Shown here: positions 34,576 to 45,322 of the stretch, piece by piece
Layout of the letters: each line of letters begins with the position of its first letter
Position numbering within the stretch: position 1 is the first letter of the stretch
Assembly (NCBI RefSeq): GCF_029023825.1
Contig: NZ_CP118957.1
Location: 116,001-180,000 of the forward strand
Length of the DNA: 64,000 bases
Direction: 5' to 3'
Origin: Enterococcus saccharolyticus subsp. saccharolyticus
GTDB taxonomy: Bacteria; Bacillota; Bacilli; Lactobacillales; Enterococcaceae
Notes under the pieces: model-generated
Told to the model about the DNA's origin: nothing
Database searches by the model: none
The model's input: only the letters and a program-made list of their open reading frames with translations
Made by a program: the position numbers and the translations under genes

Positions 34576-35262
34576 TCACTGTTGAACAGGCGATTGTTCG
34601 ATTAAGTAGCCATCTTCCATACGAAAAATACGATCACTATTTTGAATCATGCGCTCATCATGTGTCACCATAATGGTTGCTTTTTGTTTTTCATGTGCTT
34701 CTTTAATCAGTAAATTCACCACATCATAGGCATGCTCGGTATCTAAACTTGCGGTTGGTTCATCTGCTAAAATCAAACTAGGCTCATTATATAATGCACG
34801 AGCGATAGCGACACGTTGCCGTTCCCCACCAGATAAATCACGGGGATATTTTTCTTTTAAGTCATAAATATCCAACGAACGAAGCAAGTCATCTAGGCGT
34901 GTATTGTCTTCTTTACGTTTGGCTACTTTTTTTACTAATGTGAATTGTTCATGGACAGTTAAAAAAGGTACCAGATTAGAGCTTTGTAAAATAAAACCAA
35001 TTTCTTTAAAGCGTAAGTCAGCACGCTTTTTTTCATTTAAATTGGAAAAATCTTGCCCATTAATTCGAATTTCACCAGAAGTGGGTGTTTGTAAACCACC
35101 GGAAATCGTTAGAAAAGTACTTTTGCCAGAACCTGATGGCCCGATAATACTCACGAATTCTCCTTGTTGAACGGTAAAATTAATTTCTTTCAGAGCGGTT
35201 ACTTCGGTATGTCCGTTCCCAAATTTTTTGACAATCTGTTTCATGACTAAAATGTCTTTCAT
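34576..35262 (-). CDS. ABC transporter ATPase, MacB/LolD type
   Basis: A 228-residue ATPase: Walker [10 protein letters not shown], signature [15 protein letters not shown], Walker [14 protein letters not shown]-loop MVTHDERM. It belongs to the group working with FtsX-type permeases in peptide, antibiotic or lipid export. The permease gene ends 3 bp upstream. The substrate is unknown. Confidence 0.9.
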   Translation of the reverse strand: MKDILVMKQIVKKFGNGHTEVTALKEINFTVQQGEFVSIIGPSGSGKSTFLTISGGLQTPTSGEIRINGQDFSNLNEKKRADLRFKEIGFILQSSNLVPFLTVHEQFTLVKKVAKRKEDNTRLDDLLRSLDIYDLKEKYPRDLSGGERQRVAIARALYNEPSLILADEPTASLDTEHAYDVVNLLIKEAHEKQKATIMVTHDERMIQNSDRIFRMEDGYLIEQSPVQQ

Positions 35263-35265
35263 TTT

Positions 35266-36321
35266 TTATCCTCCTATCGCTGTAATTGGATCGACTTTGG
35301 CAACTGTCCGAATCGAAAAGAGACCGCCGATAATTGCGACAATAATAAATAGCCCACTATATACTAGCCATTGTGACCAAATAATCGCAAAAGGCATGAC
35401 TTCTGGTAAGATGAAACTAGTGCCAAATGCTAACACCATTGCTAGGCCAACGCCAATCATCCCCACAATAAATGCTTGGGCAACTAATGAGTTGGCAATA
35501 AAACGATTGCGAATTCCTTGGGCTTTCATGACACCAAAAATCGCTGTTTTTTGTAGCGTAATCACATACATAAAGATACCTACGACTGCTGTTGCAACCA
35601 CAAATAAGAAATAGATCATGGCATCTAGTGTTAAATTTTGTGCGGAATAACCAGGAATATTTTCGATTAAATCAGGAATTGTTAAAGAAACCATCATTTC
35701 ATTCGCTGTTGGTAGTTGGGCTTTTTCTTTGGTTACCACAGCATTAATTGGTTGAGTTGTTAACGGTTGGTCACCAAATTTAAGTTGTGTCCAAGTATCC
35801 AGAGTCGTGTAGATAACTGGTGTAACGGTGTAATAATTTTCCGCAGTAATCCCAACAATTTTTAAAGGTTCAGGGTAATTACCAATCTTGATTGTATCAC
35901 CAATTTGATAGGTCTCTTTTGCTAAGTTTTCAGGAATGATAATTTCATTCTTTGTTTTGAATGGATGCCCTTTAATAAGCTTTGGCAATAAGAACGCATC
36001 ATTGGTTGTTCCGAAAACAGTGACATTTTGTTGCTGGTCTTTGATAGCACCACTATAAATACCGATGGGTGCTTTCTGCTTGGCTGTTACTTGTTCAAAA
36101 TCATCCATTGTTAATTGAGAGGCTGCCAATGTTTTGTTGGCTTCTTCGGATAAGACGATTTCTTGCGCTTGCCAATCATCTACGCCTTTTTTAAATTCTT
36201 CGGCCAAACCACGTGCTAAACCAGAGAGCATAAATACGACATAAGCGATTAAAACCATCATGCCAATGATTAAACCATAACGTAATTTAGCGTAACGCAT
36301 TTCTTTGATTGCTAAAAACAT
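35266..36321 (-). CDS. ABC transporter permease, FtsX/MacB type
   Basis: A 351-residue permease: one N-terminal membrane helix (LRYGLIIGMMVLIAYVVFMLSG), a large outside domain of about 200 residues (40-225, MacB periplasmic-core-like) and three C-terminal helices in the FtsX domain. A topology of four helices with a big loop suits mechanotransmission rather than a channel. It is first gene of the operon permease-ATPase-TetR regulator. CAAGGAGGAATAAACC precedes the ATG. Confidence 0.88.
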   Translation of the reverse strand: MFLAIKEMRYAKLRYGLIIGMMVLIAYVVFMLSGLARGLAEEFKKGVDDWQAQEIVLSEEANKTLAASQLTMDDFEQVTAKQKAPIGIYSGAIKDQQQNVTVFGTTNDAFLLPKLIKGHPFKTKNEIIIPENLAKETYQIGDTIKIGNYPEPLKIVGITAENYYTVTPVIYTTLDTWTQLKFGDQPLTTQPINAVVTKEKAQLPTANEMMVSLTIPDLIENIPGYSAQNLTLDAMIYFLFVVATAVVGIFMYVITLQKTAIFGVMKAQGIRNRFIANSLVAQAFIVGMIGVGLAMVLAFGTSFILPEVMPFAIIWSQWLVYSGLFIIVAIIGGLFSIRTVAKVDPITAIGG

Positions 36322-36346
36322 GGTTTATTCCTCCTTGTGTTTAATA

Positions 36347-36400
36347 GTGACAAAATGTCACTTACAGAAAGAGTGTAACGCAAAAGTGACATTTTGTCAC
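36347..36400 (-). promoter_or_regulatory. Paired palindromic operators at the ABC exporter promoter
   Basis: Two perfect 6-3-6 palindromes, GTGACA-AAA-TGTCAC (36347-36361) and GTGACA-TTT-TGTCAC (36386-36400), lie 39 bp apart. On the minus strand the upstream one supplies a -35 (GTGACA), 17 bp before TACACT. The other lies between the transcription start and the ribosome site. They are likely binding sites of the TetR-type regulator of the operon. Confidence 0.78.
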
Positions 36401-36430
36401 TAATGATGCAAAAAGAAGGAAACTCCTTCT

Positions 36431-36895
36431 TTAAAATTGTTTCAAATACCAACAATCCATCGTGTCGTGTCCGCTTGATCCTAACGGTATAGTGAGTTTT
36501 TCAAAATGATTTTTTTCATATAGGTGGATGGCTTTGTCCATTGTGGAAAATGTTTCTAAATAGATTCCTTGATAGTGGACTTTGGCAAATTCAAGTGCTT
36601 GAGTCATCAACTGTTGTCCGTAGCCTTTGCCTTTGACTGTATGACTGAGATAGAGTTTTTGTAATTCTGCCACATGTTCTTTAAATGGAGCAACGCCAAC
36701 ACCTCCAAGGACTTGCTCATTTTCTACGAGAACCCAATAAGCAGCATTTGGTAGCGAATAGAAATGAGATAACTGATCTAGCTCAGAATCAAAATAAGCT
36801 GTTCCGGGAACATCTAAGTGGTAATATTCTAAATTTTCACGAATAATGTTAGCAATGGCAGCATTGTCTTTTTCTTGTATGGGACGAATATGCAT
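36431..36895 (-). CDS. GNAT-family N-acetyltransferase
   Basis: A 154-residue acetyltransferase using acetyl-CoA. The conserved beta4-alpha3 region is LQKLYLSHTVKGKGYGQQLM, with the acetyl-CoA loop KGKGYGQ. ATG 36895 follows AAGGAGAAGAAAG. A longer frame to 37042 overlaps the next promoter and is ignored. The substrate is unknown. Confidence 0.88.
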   Translation of the reverse strand: MHIRPIQEKDNAAIANIIRENLEYYHLDVPGTAYFDSELDQLSHFYSLPNAAYWVLVENEQVLGGVGVAPFKEHVAELQKLYLSHTVKGKGYGQQLMTQALEFAKVHYQGIYLETFSTMDKAIHLYEKNHFEKLTIPLGSSGHDTMDCWYLKQF

Positions 36896-36954
36896 CTTTC
36901 TTCTCCTTTTGAGTGATTTTATTCGAAAATAATAATGAAAATTCTTTTTAGTAC

Positions 36955-36983
36955 TTGAAAGTTTCAGAAAACTCATGTAGAAT
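36955..36983 (+). promoter_or_regulatory. Promoter of the MFS gene
   Basis: TTGAAA (36955-36960), 17-bp spacer, TAGAAT (36978-36983). Confidence 0.65.
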
Positions 36984-37027
36984 TTTGAAGGTTTAATTAA
37001 TTTTATAAAGTTGGGGATGGATTTGCA

Positions 37028-38215
37028 ATGTCTAAGTATCAACGAAAAGTTTTAGTTTCTACTTCTGCGGGAATCGCATTAGAAAACATGGATATTATGT
37101 TTCTTGCGTTTTCACTTTCTTCTATCATTTCAACATTTGGGATTTCAGGCACACAAGCAGGACTAATTGCAACGGTCACCAATTTAGGAATGTTAGTTGG
37201 TGGTATCTTTTTTGGGTTAATGGCGGACAAGTATGGTCGTGTCAAAGTCTTTTCTCAAACAGTTATTTTATTTTCGATTGCGTCATTATTAATGTATTTT
37301 GCATCAAATATTTATTTAGTGTATTTATTCCGTTTTATCGCTGGAATTGGTGCTGGTGGGGAATATGGGGCATGTATGTCGTTAATTTCTGAAACATTTC
37401 CCAAAAAACATTTAGGAAAAGCCGCGTCTACGGCAGGAATTGGTGCCCAAGTTGGTGCCATGCTCGCAGCGGTTTTAGCTTCGTTGATTATTCCCCTTTA
37501 TGGTTGGAAAATGTTGTATGTGATTGGGGTTTTACCAGTCATTATGGTCTTATTCATTCGTCGTGATTTGAAAGAACCCGAAGCATTTGAGAAAAATAAA
37601 GCAACTGGACGTAAGACCAGTTTATTGGAATTATTTGCGACACCTAAAATTGCTTGGCAAACAATTGGTTTAAGTACTATGGTCACTGTTCAAATTGCTG
37701 GTTACTTTGGATTAATGAACTGGTTGCCTTCCATTATGCAAGCGCGTTTAGGGTTATCTGTATCGGGTTCTTCTTTATGGATGGTGAGCACCATTGTAGG
37801 GATGTCAATTGGTATGATGACGTTTGGGACAGTTATGGATAAAATCGGTCCACGTCGTTCGTTTGCCATTTTCTTGATTTGTTCGGCTTTGTCCGTATAT
37901 TTATTAGTCTTAGCCAATAATCAATGGACATTGATCGCGGCTGCTGTCGTGGTAGGGTACTTTATTAATGGGATGTATGGTGGATATGGTGCAGTGATTA
38001 GTCGTTTGTATCCAACCGAAGTACGCGCAACTGCGAATAATTTTATTATGAATTTAGGTCGTGCGGTGGGTGGTTTTTCTTCGATTGTGATTGGCTTTTT
38101 AATGGATAACTACAACTTACAAGCAGTTATTTTGTTCTTATCAATTATCTATTTAATTAGCTTAACTGTTCTTATGACCATTCCAGGTGTGAAAGAATTA
38201 AGAGAAAAAGCGTAA
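37028..38215 (+). CDS. MFS transporter (sugar/aromatic acid porter-like)
   Basis: A 395-residue major facilitator protein with 12 membrane segments. Motif GLMADKYGRVKVF (loop 2-3, the standard MFS motif A) and its copy in the second half (GTVMDKIGPRRSF), plus RFIAGIGAGGEYGACMSL. The overall look is that of the AAHS/SP-type importers rather than drug efflux pumps, but the substrate cannot be told. A hairpin over its stop codon ends the transcript. Confidence 0.85.
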   Translation: MSKYQRKVLVSTSAGIALENMDIMFLAFSLSSIISTFGISGTQAGLIATVTNLGMLVGGIFFGLMADKYGRVKVFSQTVILFSIASLLMYFASNIYLVYLFRFIAGIGAGGEYGACMSLISETFPKKHLGKAASTAGIGAQVGAMLAAVLASLIIPLYGWKMLYVIGVLPVIMVLFIRRDLKEPEAFEKNKATGRKTSLLELFATPKIAWQTIGLSTMVTVQIAGYFGLMNWLPSIMQARLGLSVSGSSLWMVSTIVGMSIGMMTFGTVMDKIGPRRSFAIFLICSALSVYLLVLANNQWTLIAAAVVVGYFINGMYGGYGAVISRLYPTEVRATANNFIMNLGRAVGGFSSIVIGFLMDNYNLQAVILFLSIIYLISLTVLMTIPGVKELREKA

Positions 38216-38240
38216 AAGGAGTAGTGCTACTCCTTTTTTT
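38214..38240 (+). terminator. Terminator at the MFS gene end
   Basis: AAAAGGAGTAG/CTACTCCTTTT followed by T; the stem begins within the stop codon. Confidence 0.85.
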
Positions 38241-38255
38241 ATTAGGAGCACATCA

Positions 38256-38365
38256 ATGAAAATTTTTAGAAAGAAATGGTTTCACCTATTTTTAGTGGTA
38301 TTTTCTTAGTCGGTTTTACATTATTAGGAATAGGATCAGAAAAAGTCCTAAGAAAAGGGGAGTGA
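38256..38365 (+). pseudogene. Small membrane protein gene, frameshifted
   Basis: A good ribosome site (TTAGGAGCACATCA) and ATG at 38256 open MKIFRKKWF, then stop soon. A second frame, from 38276, gives MVSPIFSGIFLVGFTLLG, GIGSEKVLRKGE with a stop at 38363-38365. Together they look like one short membrane protein of about 36 residues broken by a one-base shift. No family is recognised. Confidence 0.5.
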
Positions 38366-38368
38366 GCA

Positions 38369-38840
38369 GTGTTCAGTGGGGTACTTATCAATAGTGCCGC
38401 AATTATTTTAGGTGGCTGTTTGGGCGCAATTTTGCGGAAGGGTTTGTGACAGCATCGCTCATTTTTGTGATTGGTTCGATGGGAATTATTGGTTCGATTG
38501 AAAGTGGCGTCTCAGGAAATCATGCGACCTTATATACAAAAGCTGTAATGGATGGTTTTTTATCCATTATGTTGACCGCTTCTTTAGGTGTGGGCGTGTT
38601 ATTTTCAGCCGTACCGATTTTCTGCTATCAAGGCGCAATTGTCTTAGCTGCCAGTGTCTTGGTTCGTTTGATTCCCTCTGAGTTGATGACCGAATTAATG
38701 GGGAAATTAGTGCGATTGGCGGCATTATGATTGTAGGCATCGGCTTAAATATTTTAAAAATCAGTTATATTCGAGTGTCAAATTTCTTACCAGGAATTCT
38801 TGTGATGGTACTTTTAATGTGCGTTCAATATTTCTATTAA
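38369..38840 (+). pseudogene. DUF554 family membrane protein, internally deleted
   Basis: GTG at 38369 after GGGGAG opens MFSGVLINSAAIILGG, CLGAILRK, the normal DUF554 beginning, then TGA. The next bases in another frame read EGFVTASLIFVIGSMGI, which in intact members comes about 90 residues later. After VRLIPSELMTELM a further one-base shift (an extra G in GGGGAAATTAG) separates the tail ISAIGGIMIVGIGLNILKI and the end LMCVQYFY. Intact proteins are about 230 residues. Two lesions make function unlikely. A 94-codon piece (38446-38730) stays open. Confidence 0.85.
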
Positions 38841-38901
38841 ATGGTTATCAGTAGGTTTCTTTTTTTACCTGTGCTACTCTAGAAAAGAGGAGGTTATTTA
38901 G

Positions 38902-39360
38902 ATGAAATGGCTTATTTGGTTACTTAGTGTGATTGGAATTGAGTTAACAGGGTTTATTTCTAGTTTTTTTGCAGGTGATATTCAAAGTGTCTATCAAGAA
39001 TTACAGAAACCACCCTTATCACCAGCCGGTAGTGTGTTTGGCATTATGTGGACGATTCTTTATGCGATGATCGGGACAGCGCTGTTTTTATTGATTACAT
39101 CCAAAGCAAAGGGCAAACAAACAGCAATTGTGTTATTTATTATGCAACAAGTGTTAAACTTTTCTTGGAGTATCATTTTCTTTGGAGGCAGTCAGTATTG
39201 GTTAGCGAGTGTAGTTATCGTGGCGTTAATCCTTTTGATTGGCGTTTGTATCAAGGTCTTTTATCGTATTCATCCATTAGCAAGCTATTTATTTGTACCA
39301 TATCTTCTTTGGTGTTTATTTGCCGCTTATTTATGTATTGGTATTGCTATTTTAAATTAA
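38902..39360 (+). CDS. tspO: TspO/MBR family protein
   Basis: A 152-residue protein with five membrane helices. Family-typical LQKPPLSPAGSVFGIMWTIL (a P-rich loop 1 and W before helix 2), FSWSIIFFGGSQYW and PYLLWCLFAAYL. Bacterial TspO proteins bind porphyrins and take part in stress responses. AGGAGG precedes the ATG. Confidence 0.9.
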   Translation: MKWLIWLLSVIGIELTGFISSFFAGDIQSVYQELQKPPLSPAGSVFGIMWTILYAMIGTALFLLITSKAKGKQTAIVLFIMQQVLNFSWSIIFFGGSQYWLASVVIVALILLIGVCIKVFYRIHPLASYLFVPYLLWCLFAAYLCIGIAILN

Positions 39361-39366
39361 AACAAT

Positions 39367-39409
39367 GCTCCAAACGGAAGGCACGATATTTGTGCCTCTC
39401 GTTTGGAGC
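39367..39409. terminator. Bidirectional terminator tspO/pepF
   Basis: GCTCCAAACG (39367-39376) and its complement (39400-39409), with an inner GCAC/GTGC pair, between convergent genes. Confidence 0.85.
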
Positions 39410-39420
39410 GTTTCTTTTCT

Positions 39421-41223
39421 TTACAGATAGTCTGCGGTTAATGCCATGAATTCATTAATGTCGTTTAAGACCATATCGATTCCCGCTTGCCAGAAATCTG
39501 GTTTTGTTAAATCTACTTGTAAATGTTTTTGTGCCAAATCTTCCGTTGTCATTGAAGCAGTATCGCGTAACAATGCAATATACTCATCTTCAAAGTTAGC
39601 ACCTTTTTGATTGGCATAGGCATAAATACCCATACTAAATAAATACCCAAATGTATATGGGAAGTTATAAAATGGAACATCATCAATAAAGAAGTGTAAT
39701 TTAGCTGCCCAGAAGTGTGGATGGTAGGTGCCTAAGCTATCTAAATAACTTTCTTTTTGAGCTGCTACCATCATTTCTGTGATTTGTTCAGAAGAAACCA
39801 ATCCTTTTTGACGTGCTTGGTAGAAATTATTTTCAAAAATGTAACGCGTATGGATATTCATAAACATCGCAATGGCATTTTGCATTTTTGCATCTAATAA
39901 ATTGATTTTTTCTTCTTTGGTTTTCGCTTCTTTTAATGTAGCATCGGCAACGATTAATTCAGCAAATGTGCTGGCAGTTTCAGCAACGTTCATAGCGTAA
40001 TCTTGATTTAAACTAGGTAAATCCCACAAGACACTGCTATGGAATGCGTGTCCTAATTCATGGGCAAGTGTGGCAACTTCATTGACTGAATTGCTGTAAG
40101 TCATGAAAATACGGGATTCTTGGGTTTCTGGTAAGCTTGTGCAATATCCGCCTGGACGTTTTCCTGGACGATCTTCGGCTTCAATCCAAGCGTTGTCAAA
40201 GGCCAATTGCGCAAATTCAGACATTTTTGGGCTGAATTTTTGGAAATTTGCTACGATAAATTCTGCCGCAGCGTCAAAAGAGTATGTCCGCTCTTGCATC
40301 TCGCCTAAAATAATTGGGGCATCTTGGTCTTGCCAATCCATTTTCTCTTTGCCAAACAATTGCGCTTTACGTGTTAAGAAGTCAACGATTGGTTGTTTGT
40401 TTTGTTGAATCGTTGCCCACATCGTATCTAGCGTTTCTTGTTTTAAACGATTGTATTCCAATGGTTCTTTTAAGTAATTCTCCACCCCGTGTAATTTTTG
40501 GGTCGACAAACGGAAACCATCTAAATGATTTAAAGTATCGGCAAATAAATCCGCTTTTGCACGCCAAGCTTGTTCCCATTTTTCAAACAGTTCTTGACGT
40601 ACAGCGGCATCAGGATCGCCCATCATTTTATTGAAGGCTTGTCCAGCCGATAATTGAATTTCCGTGCCATCTTCTTGAGCAAATGGAATAGTAATGCTTG
40701 CGACAATTGTGTCGTAATGTTCACTCCACGCATTTAAGCCATCTAATTTCAACGTATTGATGATATTTTCTTCAGCTTCCGATAATAGTTCATTGCCATC
40801 ACGACGGATTTCGGTCAAACGGAACGCAACGGTTGCTAGTTCAGGTGTGGCCATTTGTTCTGCCCAAGTATCGTCAGCAATTTCTGTTAATTTTTTCGAG
40901 AAAATAGTGCTCGCTAATTGGTATTCTGGTAATTTGCTATATAATTCGCTAGATAAAATTTTGGCTTTACTATCATTCACATTGCTTGATAATAAGGCGT
41001 TAATAAAGCTTGAACATTGTCCAAAGCCATTACTAATAATTTCTGCTTGCTGTAGCAGTTGCACCAAAGCATCTGTGGTGTCACTGGTTGGTGCCCAAGT
41101 TGTAACTGCTTGATGGTATGCATGAATTTCTTTTGATAGTTGTGCCATGCGTTGTTTTAGTTTTTCTGAATCGCTTCCGCCTGGAAAAATTGATTCTAAG
41201 TCCCAGTTGATTGCATAAGTCAT
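39421..41223 (-). CDS. pepF: Oligoendopeptidase F
   Basis: M3-family zinc metallopeptidase of 600 residues, the usual size. The zinc motif HELGHAFH is at about 387-394, with the distal glutamate in the NVAETASTFAELIV region. The N-terminal domain is helical. It cleaves peptides of about 7-17 residues in the cytosol of lactic acid bacteria. It is monocistronic, with a good ribosome site (GAAGGGAGTTTTTTTC) before the ATG. Confidence 0.95.
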   Translation of the reverse strand: MTYAINWDLESIFPGGSDSEKLKQRMAQLSKEIHAYHQAVTTWAPTSDTTDALVQLLQQAEIISNGFGQCSSFINALLSSNVNDSKAKILSSELYSKLPEYQLASTIFSKKLTEIADDTWAEQMATPELATVAFRLTEIRRDGNELLSEAEENIINTLKLDGLNAWSEHYDTIVASITIPFAQEDGTEIQLSAGQAFNKMMGDPDAAVRQELFEKWEQAWRAKADLFADTLNHLDGFRLSTQKLHGVENYLKEPLEYNRLKQETLDTMWATIQQNKQPIVDFLTRKAQLFGKEKMDWQDQDAPIILGEMQERTYSFDAAAEFIVANFQKFSPKMSEFAQLAFDNAWIEAEDRPGKRPGGYCTSLPETQESRIFMTYSNSVNEVATLAHELGHAFHSSVLWDLPSLNQDYAMNVAETASTFAELIVADATLKEAKTKEEKINLLDAKMQNAIAMFMNIHTRYIFENNFYQARQKGLVSSEQITEMMVAAQKESYLDSLGTYHPHFWAAKLHFFIDDVPFYNFPYTFGYLFSMGIYAYANQKGANFEDEYIALLRDTASMTTEDLAQKHLQVDLTKPDFWQAGIDMVLNDINEFMALTADYL

Positions 41224-41319
41224 GAAAAAAACTCCCTTCTGTTTTCCTTATCCAGTATAACATAACTGTTTCTTTGCTAAACAGAAAATGCTAAGATGAG
41301 GTATTGAGGTGAAAGAACA

Positions 41320-41823
41320 GTGAAAAAAGGCATAAAAAATGGAAATACCTATTTAATAATTGGGTTTATTGTCATGGCTATTTTATTTTACAGCTCGTCG
41401 CAATCGTATGAAGAGCAATCGCAAATTGGTTTGTTGATGGCACTCTTCAAAAATGAACCATTAAAAGATTGGCTAAGTAAGATTTCGTTTGTCTACGCGG
41501 GCAGTGAGGTCAGTATTCAAGCAAAAGGTTATTTTGCTTTTATTGAGTTTTTTGTGCGTAAATTTGCGCATTTTGGCACGTATTTTGTGTTAGGAGGCAG
41601 TTTTTGTTTAGGGTTATTTCCCAAATTGAATTCGTTGGCTTTAGCTGCTTTCTTTGGTTGGATGGCAGCAACAGGGTATGCGGGAATGGATGAATTTCAT
41701 CAGATGATGACGAATGGGCGCACCCCGTTGTTTCAAGATGTCATGCTTGATTCCATTGGCGCTTTAACAGCCGTCATTTTATGTTGGTTGATCATTGGAT
41801 TACGTCAAAAAAGAGTTCTTTGA
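41320..41823 (+). CDS. VanZ-family membrane protein
   Basis: A 167-residue protein with four membrane segments. Conserved VanZ pieces are FVRKFAHFGTYFVLGGSFCL, DEFHQMMTNGRTPLFQDVMLDSIGA. GTG start after GAGGTGAAAG. VanZ gives low-level teicoplanin resistance in Tn1546; chromosomal relatives like this are widespread and not evidence of glycopeptide resistance. There is no van operon here. Confidence 0.88.
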   Translation: MKKGIKNGNTYLIIGFIVMAILFYSSSQSYEEQSQIGLLMALFKNEPLKDWLSKISFVYAGSEVSIQAKGYFAFIEFFVRKFAHFGTYFVLGGSFCLGLFPKLNSLALAAFFGWMAATGYAGMDEFHQMMTNGRTPLFQDVMLDSIGALTAVILCWLIIGLRQKRVL

Positions 41824-41867
41824 AAAAAGTGGAAAACTTCGTAAAATAAACAGAGGAGGCGATTGAT

Positions 41868-42590
41868 TTGGCTGGACATAGTAAATGGAAAAATATTCAA
41901 GGAAGAAAGAATGCGCAAGATGCGAAACGAGGAAAAATCTTCCAAAAATTATCAAGAGAAATTTATATTGCTGCTAAAAATGGAGGTGCCGACAGCGCAT
42001 CAAACCCTGCTTTGCGTTTGGCATTAGATAAAGCCAAAGCGGCCAATATGCCCAATGATAATGTCGAACGCGCAATAAAAAAAGCCACCAGTTCGACAGA
42101 TGGTGCCAACTATGATGAAGTGGTTTATGAAGGATATGGACCGGGTGGTGTCGCAATTTTAGTAGAAACGTTAACCGATAATCGCAATCGAACGGGAACC
42201 AACATTCGAGTAGCCTTTAGTCGTAATGGCGGCAATCTTGGTGAAACGGGTTCAGTGAGTTATATGTTTGACCGAAAAGGGTATCTAGCGATTGAACGAG
42301 CAGCGATTTCCTTGGATGAAGAAGAGATGTTGGAAAAAGTCTTGGAGGTAGGCGGTGAAGATTTAATTACTTCTCCAGAGGTCTTTGAAATCTATACTGC
42401 TCCAGAAGAGTTTACAATGGTTCGCGATGCTTTAGAAAAAGAGTTTACGTTAGCACAAGCAGAATTAACGATGCTTCCACAAACAACGACAATTTTAACG
42501 GACGAACAACAAACACAATTTGAACAATTAATCGAAAAGCTCGAAGATGACGATGATGTATCGGAAGTCTATACATCGATTGGCGAATAA
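41868..42590 (+). CDS. YebC/PmpR family protein (TACO1-like)
   Basis: A 240-residue cytosolic protein beginning [20 protein letters not shown], the fixed YebC N-terminus, with [16 protein letters not shown] and [19 protein letters not shown]. It begins at TTG 41868 after AGAGGAGG. The family was described as transcription regulators and more recently as translation factors that help ribosomes through proline stretches. A terminator follows at once. Confidence 0.93.
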   Translation: MAGHSKWKNIQGRKNAQDAKRGKIFQKLSREIYIAAKNGGADSASNPALRLALDKAKAANMPNDNVERAIKKATSSTDGANYDEVVYEGYGPGGVAILVETLTDNRNRTGTNIRVAFSRNGGNLGETGSVSYMFDRKGYLAIERAAISLDEEEMLEKVLEVGGEDLITSPEVFEIYTAPEEFTMVRDALEKEFTLAQAELTMLPQTTTILTDEQQTQFEQLIEKLEDDDDVSEVYTSIGE

Positions 42591-42630
42591 AAAAAGCAGT
42601 TGAACGGAAAATGCCGTTCAACTGCTTTTT
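42591..42630. terminator. Bidirectional terminator yebC/L,D-transpeptidase
   Basis: AAAAAGCAGTTGAACGG (42591-42607) and its complement (42614-42630) around 6 bases; A and T runs at each side. Confidence 0.92.
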
Positions 42631-42631
42631 G

Positions 42632-44038
42632 TTAAATTACAATGACTGGTGTTCCTACTTCAACCATGTTGAACAATTCGGCCATAACCCCTGGAGGAGT
42701 GTTCACACAACCGTGCGAGCCAACAGTTTTCCATAGTTCGCCACCATAAGCTGGTTGCCAACTTGAATCGTGAATACCGACCCCTGTCCAATCGATGGGC
42801 ATCCAATAGTCAACTGGTTCTGCATATTTTGACCCATCATCGTTGGTTCCACGCAATGTCGCATTGCGTTCTTTATTCCAGATATAAAATACTCCTGGAG
42901 GCGTTGGTGTTTTAGGTTTTCCAGAAACGATATCCGTTTCTAAAGCTACTTTGCCATCTTTGTAGTACCACATATGTTGATTTTCCAAATCTACTTCAAC
43001 ATACGTATTTGTGAAGAGTGCCGCACCGGCATCAGCACTACCTTGAGCAATCGGAGAACGGGTGAAGTCTTCTCCTTTTGATAAGTCGGCAATCAAAGCG
43101 TCAGTCTCATCATCTGGTGCAATCGTCCAACTCAAAGTCCCAGCAGGAACAGAAACTTCTCCACGGCGACTACTCTTAAATGTCGAATCATTGGTGCTTG
43201 TGTTGTATTTTTTGCCTAAAGAAGCGACGTATTCACGTACTTTATCCCGATTAATATCGGCTTTGCCATCTTTATAAGACAACCAATCCATAATTTTATC
43301 TTTGGGAATTTCAAAGGTATTGCCATTAATCGTATATGAAGCATTAATATGTGCGATTTTGTTTAAGGCGTCCGCTTCTTTGTTTAGTTCTGGATTATCT
43401 GCCGTAATTTTTGGCGTTGTTTTATAAGTATCTAAACTTAATTCCTCTTTGCCAGCTAATAATTCAGTTTTGAAATCGGCCACAGTTTTGTCGACATCGA
43501 ATTTTGTTCCGGTTACTTCCGGTGTAATTTCGAAGCCATCTGCTCCTTTGGTTAATTTCGCATCGGCTGTAACTTGACGATCTTTATTCAAAGCGTCGAG
43601 TTCTTTTTTCAACTCTTCTGTTTTGCTTGCTAGAATTGTTTCATCAAAAGCGGCTTCGTTTAATGAAAGGTTTTGTTTAGAACCAAGGGAAGCTGTTCCC
43701 CATAACCATTGACTTTGGTCGGCTTTGATTTTTTCCAATTCAGAAGTAAAATCTGTATTTAAACCAAATTCGTGTTTATTTATTTTTTTCCATTCTTGGT
43801 CATTTTCTTTTAACGTAAATTCTTGTGATGCATAATGATCATGTAGTTTTTTATTTGCTTCTTCTACAGTCAACTCACTTACGTTGATATCTTCAACATA
43901 CGTTTTAGGTAAAAAACGATCAACATAATATGTACTACGATAAGAATAACCTGCGACAACAACCAAAATACCCACCAATACGCCAATGATGACTTTTTGT
44001 GTCGTCGATGTCATTGAACGCTTTTTAGAAAGAGACAT
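42632..44038 (-). CDS. L,D-transpeptidase with two PG-binding-like domains
   Basis: A 468-residue membrane-anchored enzyme making 3-3 peptidoglycan crosslinks, or attaching to such peptides. N-terminal helix (VIIGVLVGILVVVAGYSY), a long extracellular region with two related PG_binding_4-type domains (about 45-330, each with VEEANKKL-like and DKTVADFKTELL-like parts), then the YkuD domain with HDSSWQPAYGG and SHGCVN near residues 441-446 (catalytic C444). It resembles Ldt(fm) of E. faecium, which gives beta-lactam bypass when active. ATG 44038 is used; the AGGAG site lies 12 bases away. Confidence 0.9.
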   Translation of the reverse strand: MSLSKKRSMTSTTQKVIIGVLVGILVVVAGYSYRSTYYVDRFLPKTYVEDINVSELTVEEANKKLHDHYASQEFTLKENDQEWKKINKHEFGLNTDFTSELEKIKADQSQWLWGTASLGSKQNLSLNEAAFDETILASKTEELKKELDALNKDRQVTADAKLTKGADGFEITPEVTGTKFDVDKTVADFKTELLAGKEELSLDTYKTTPKITADNPELNKEADALNKIAHINASYTINGNTFEIPKDKIMDWLSYKDGKADINRDKVREYVASLGKKYNTSTNDSTFKSSRRGEVSVPAGTLSWTIAPDDETDALIADLSKGEDFTRSPIAQGSADAGAALFTNTYVEVDLENQHMWYYKDGKVALETDIVSGKPKTPTPPGVFYIWNKERNATLRGTNDDGSKYAEPVDYWMPIDWTGVGIHDSSWQPAYGGELWKTVGSHGCVNTPPGVMAELFNMVEVGTPVIVI

Positions 44039-44165
44039 AGAGATATTCAACTCCTCATAAATTTAAAATTGAGCTACATTACAGTAAGTTAGTAATATCA
44101 TAGCACATTTACACTTGAAAACGAGAATAATGCTTAAAAAGTGCGTGAATTCTAATAAATATTTA

Positions 44166-44213
44166 AAAAAAGAAGTGCGCGTGACCTAAAAGCTGGTCAC
44201 GTTCACTTCTTTT
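44166..44213 (-). terminator. ldh terminator
   Basis: AAAAGAAGTG..CGTGACC and GGTCACG..CACTTCTTTT form an imperfect 19-bp stem with a short loop, T-rich on both ends. Confidence 0.88.
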
Positions 44214-44235
44214 CATCCATTCATCGAGCTACCAA

Positions 44236-45322
<1,087 letters not shown>

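Noticed and set aside
41320..41823. VanZ-like gene as a sign of glycopeptide resistance
   Set aside because: It stands alone without vanHAX or vanRS; chromosomal VanZ-like proteins are widespread and of other function.
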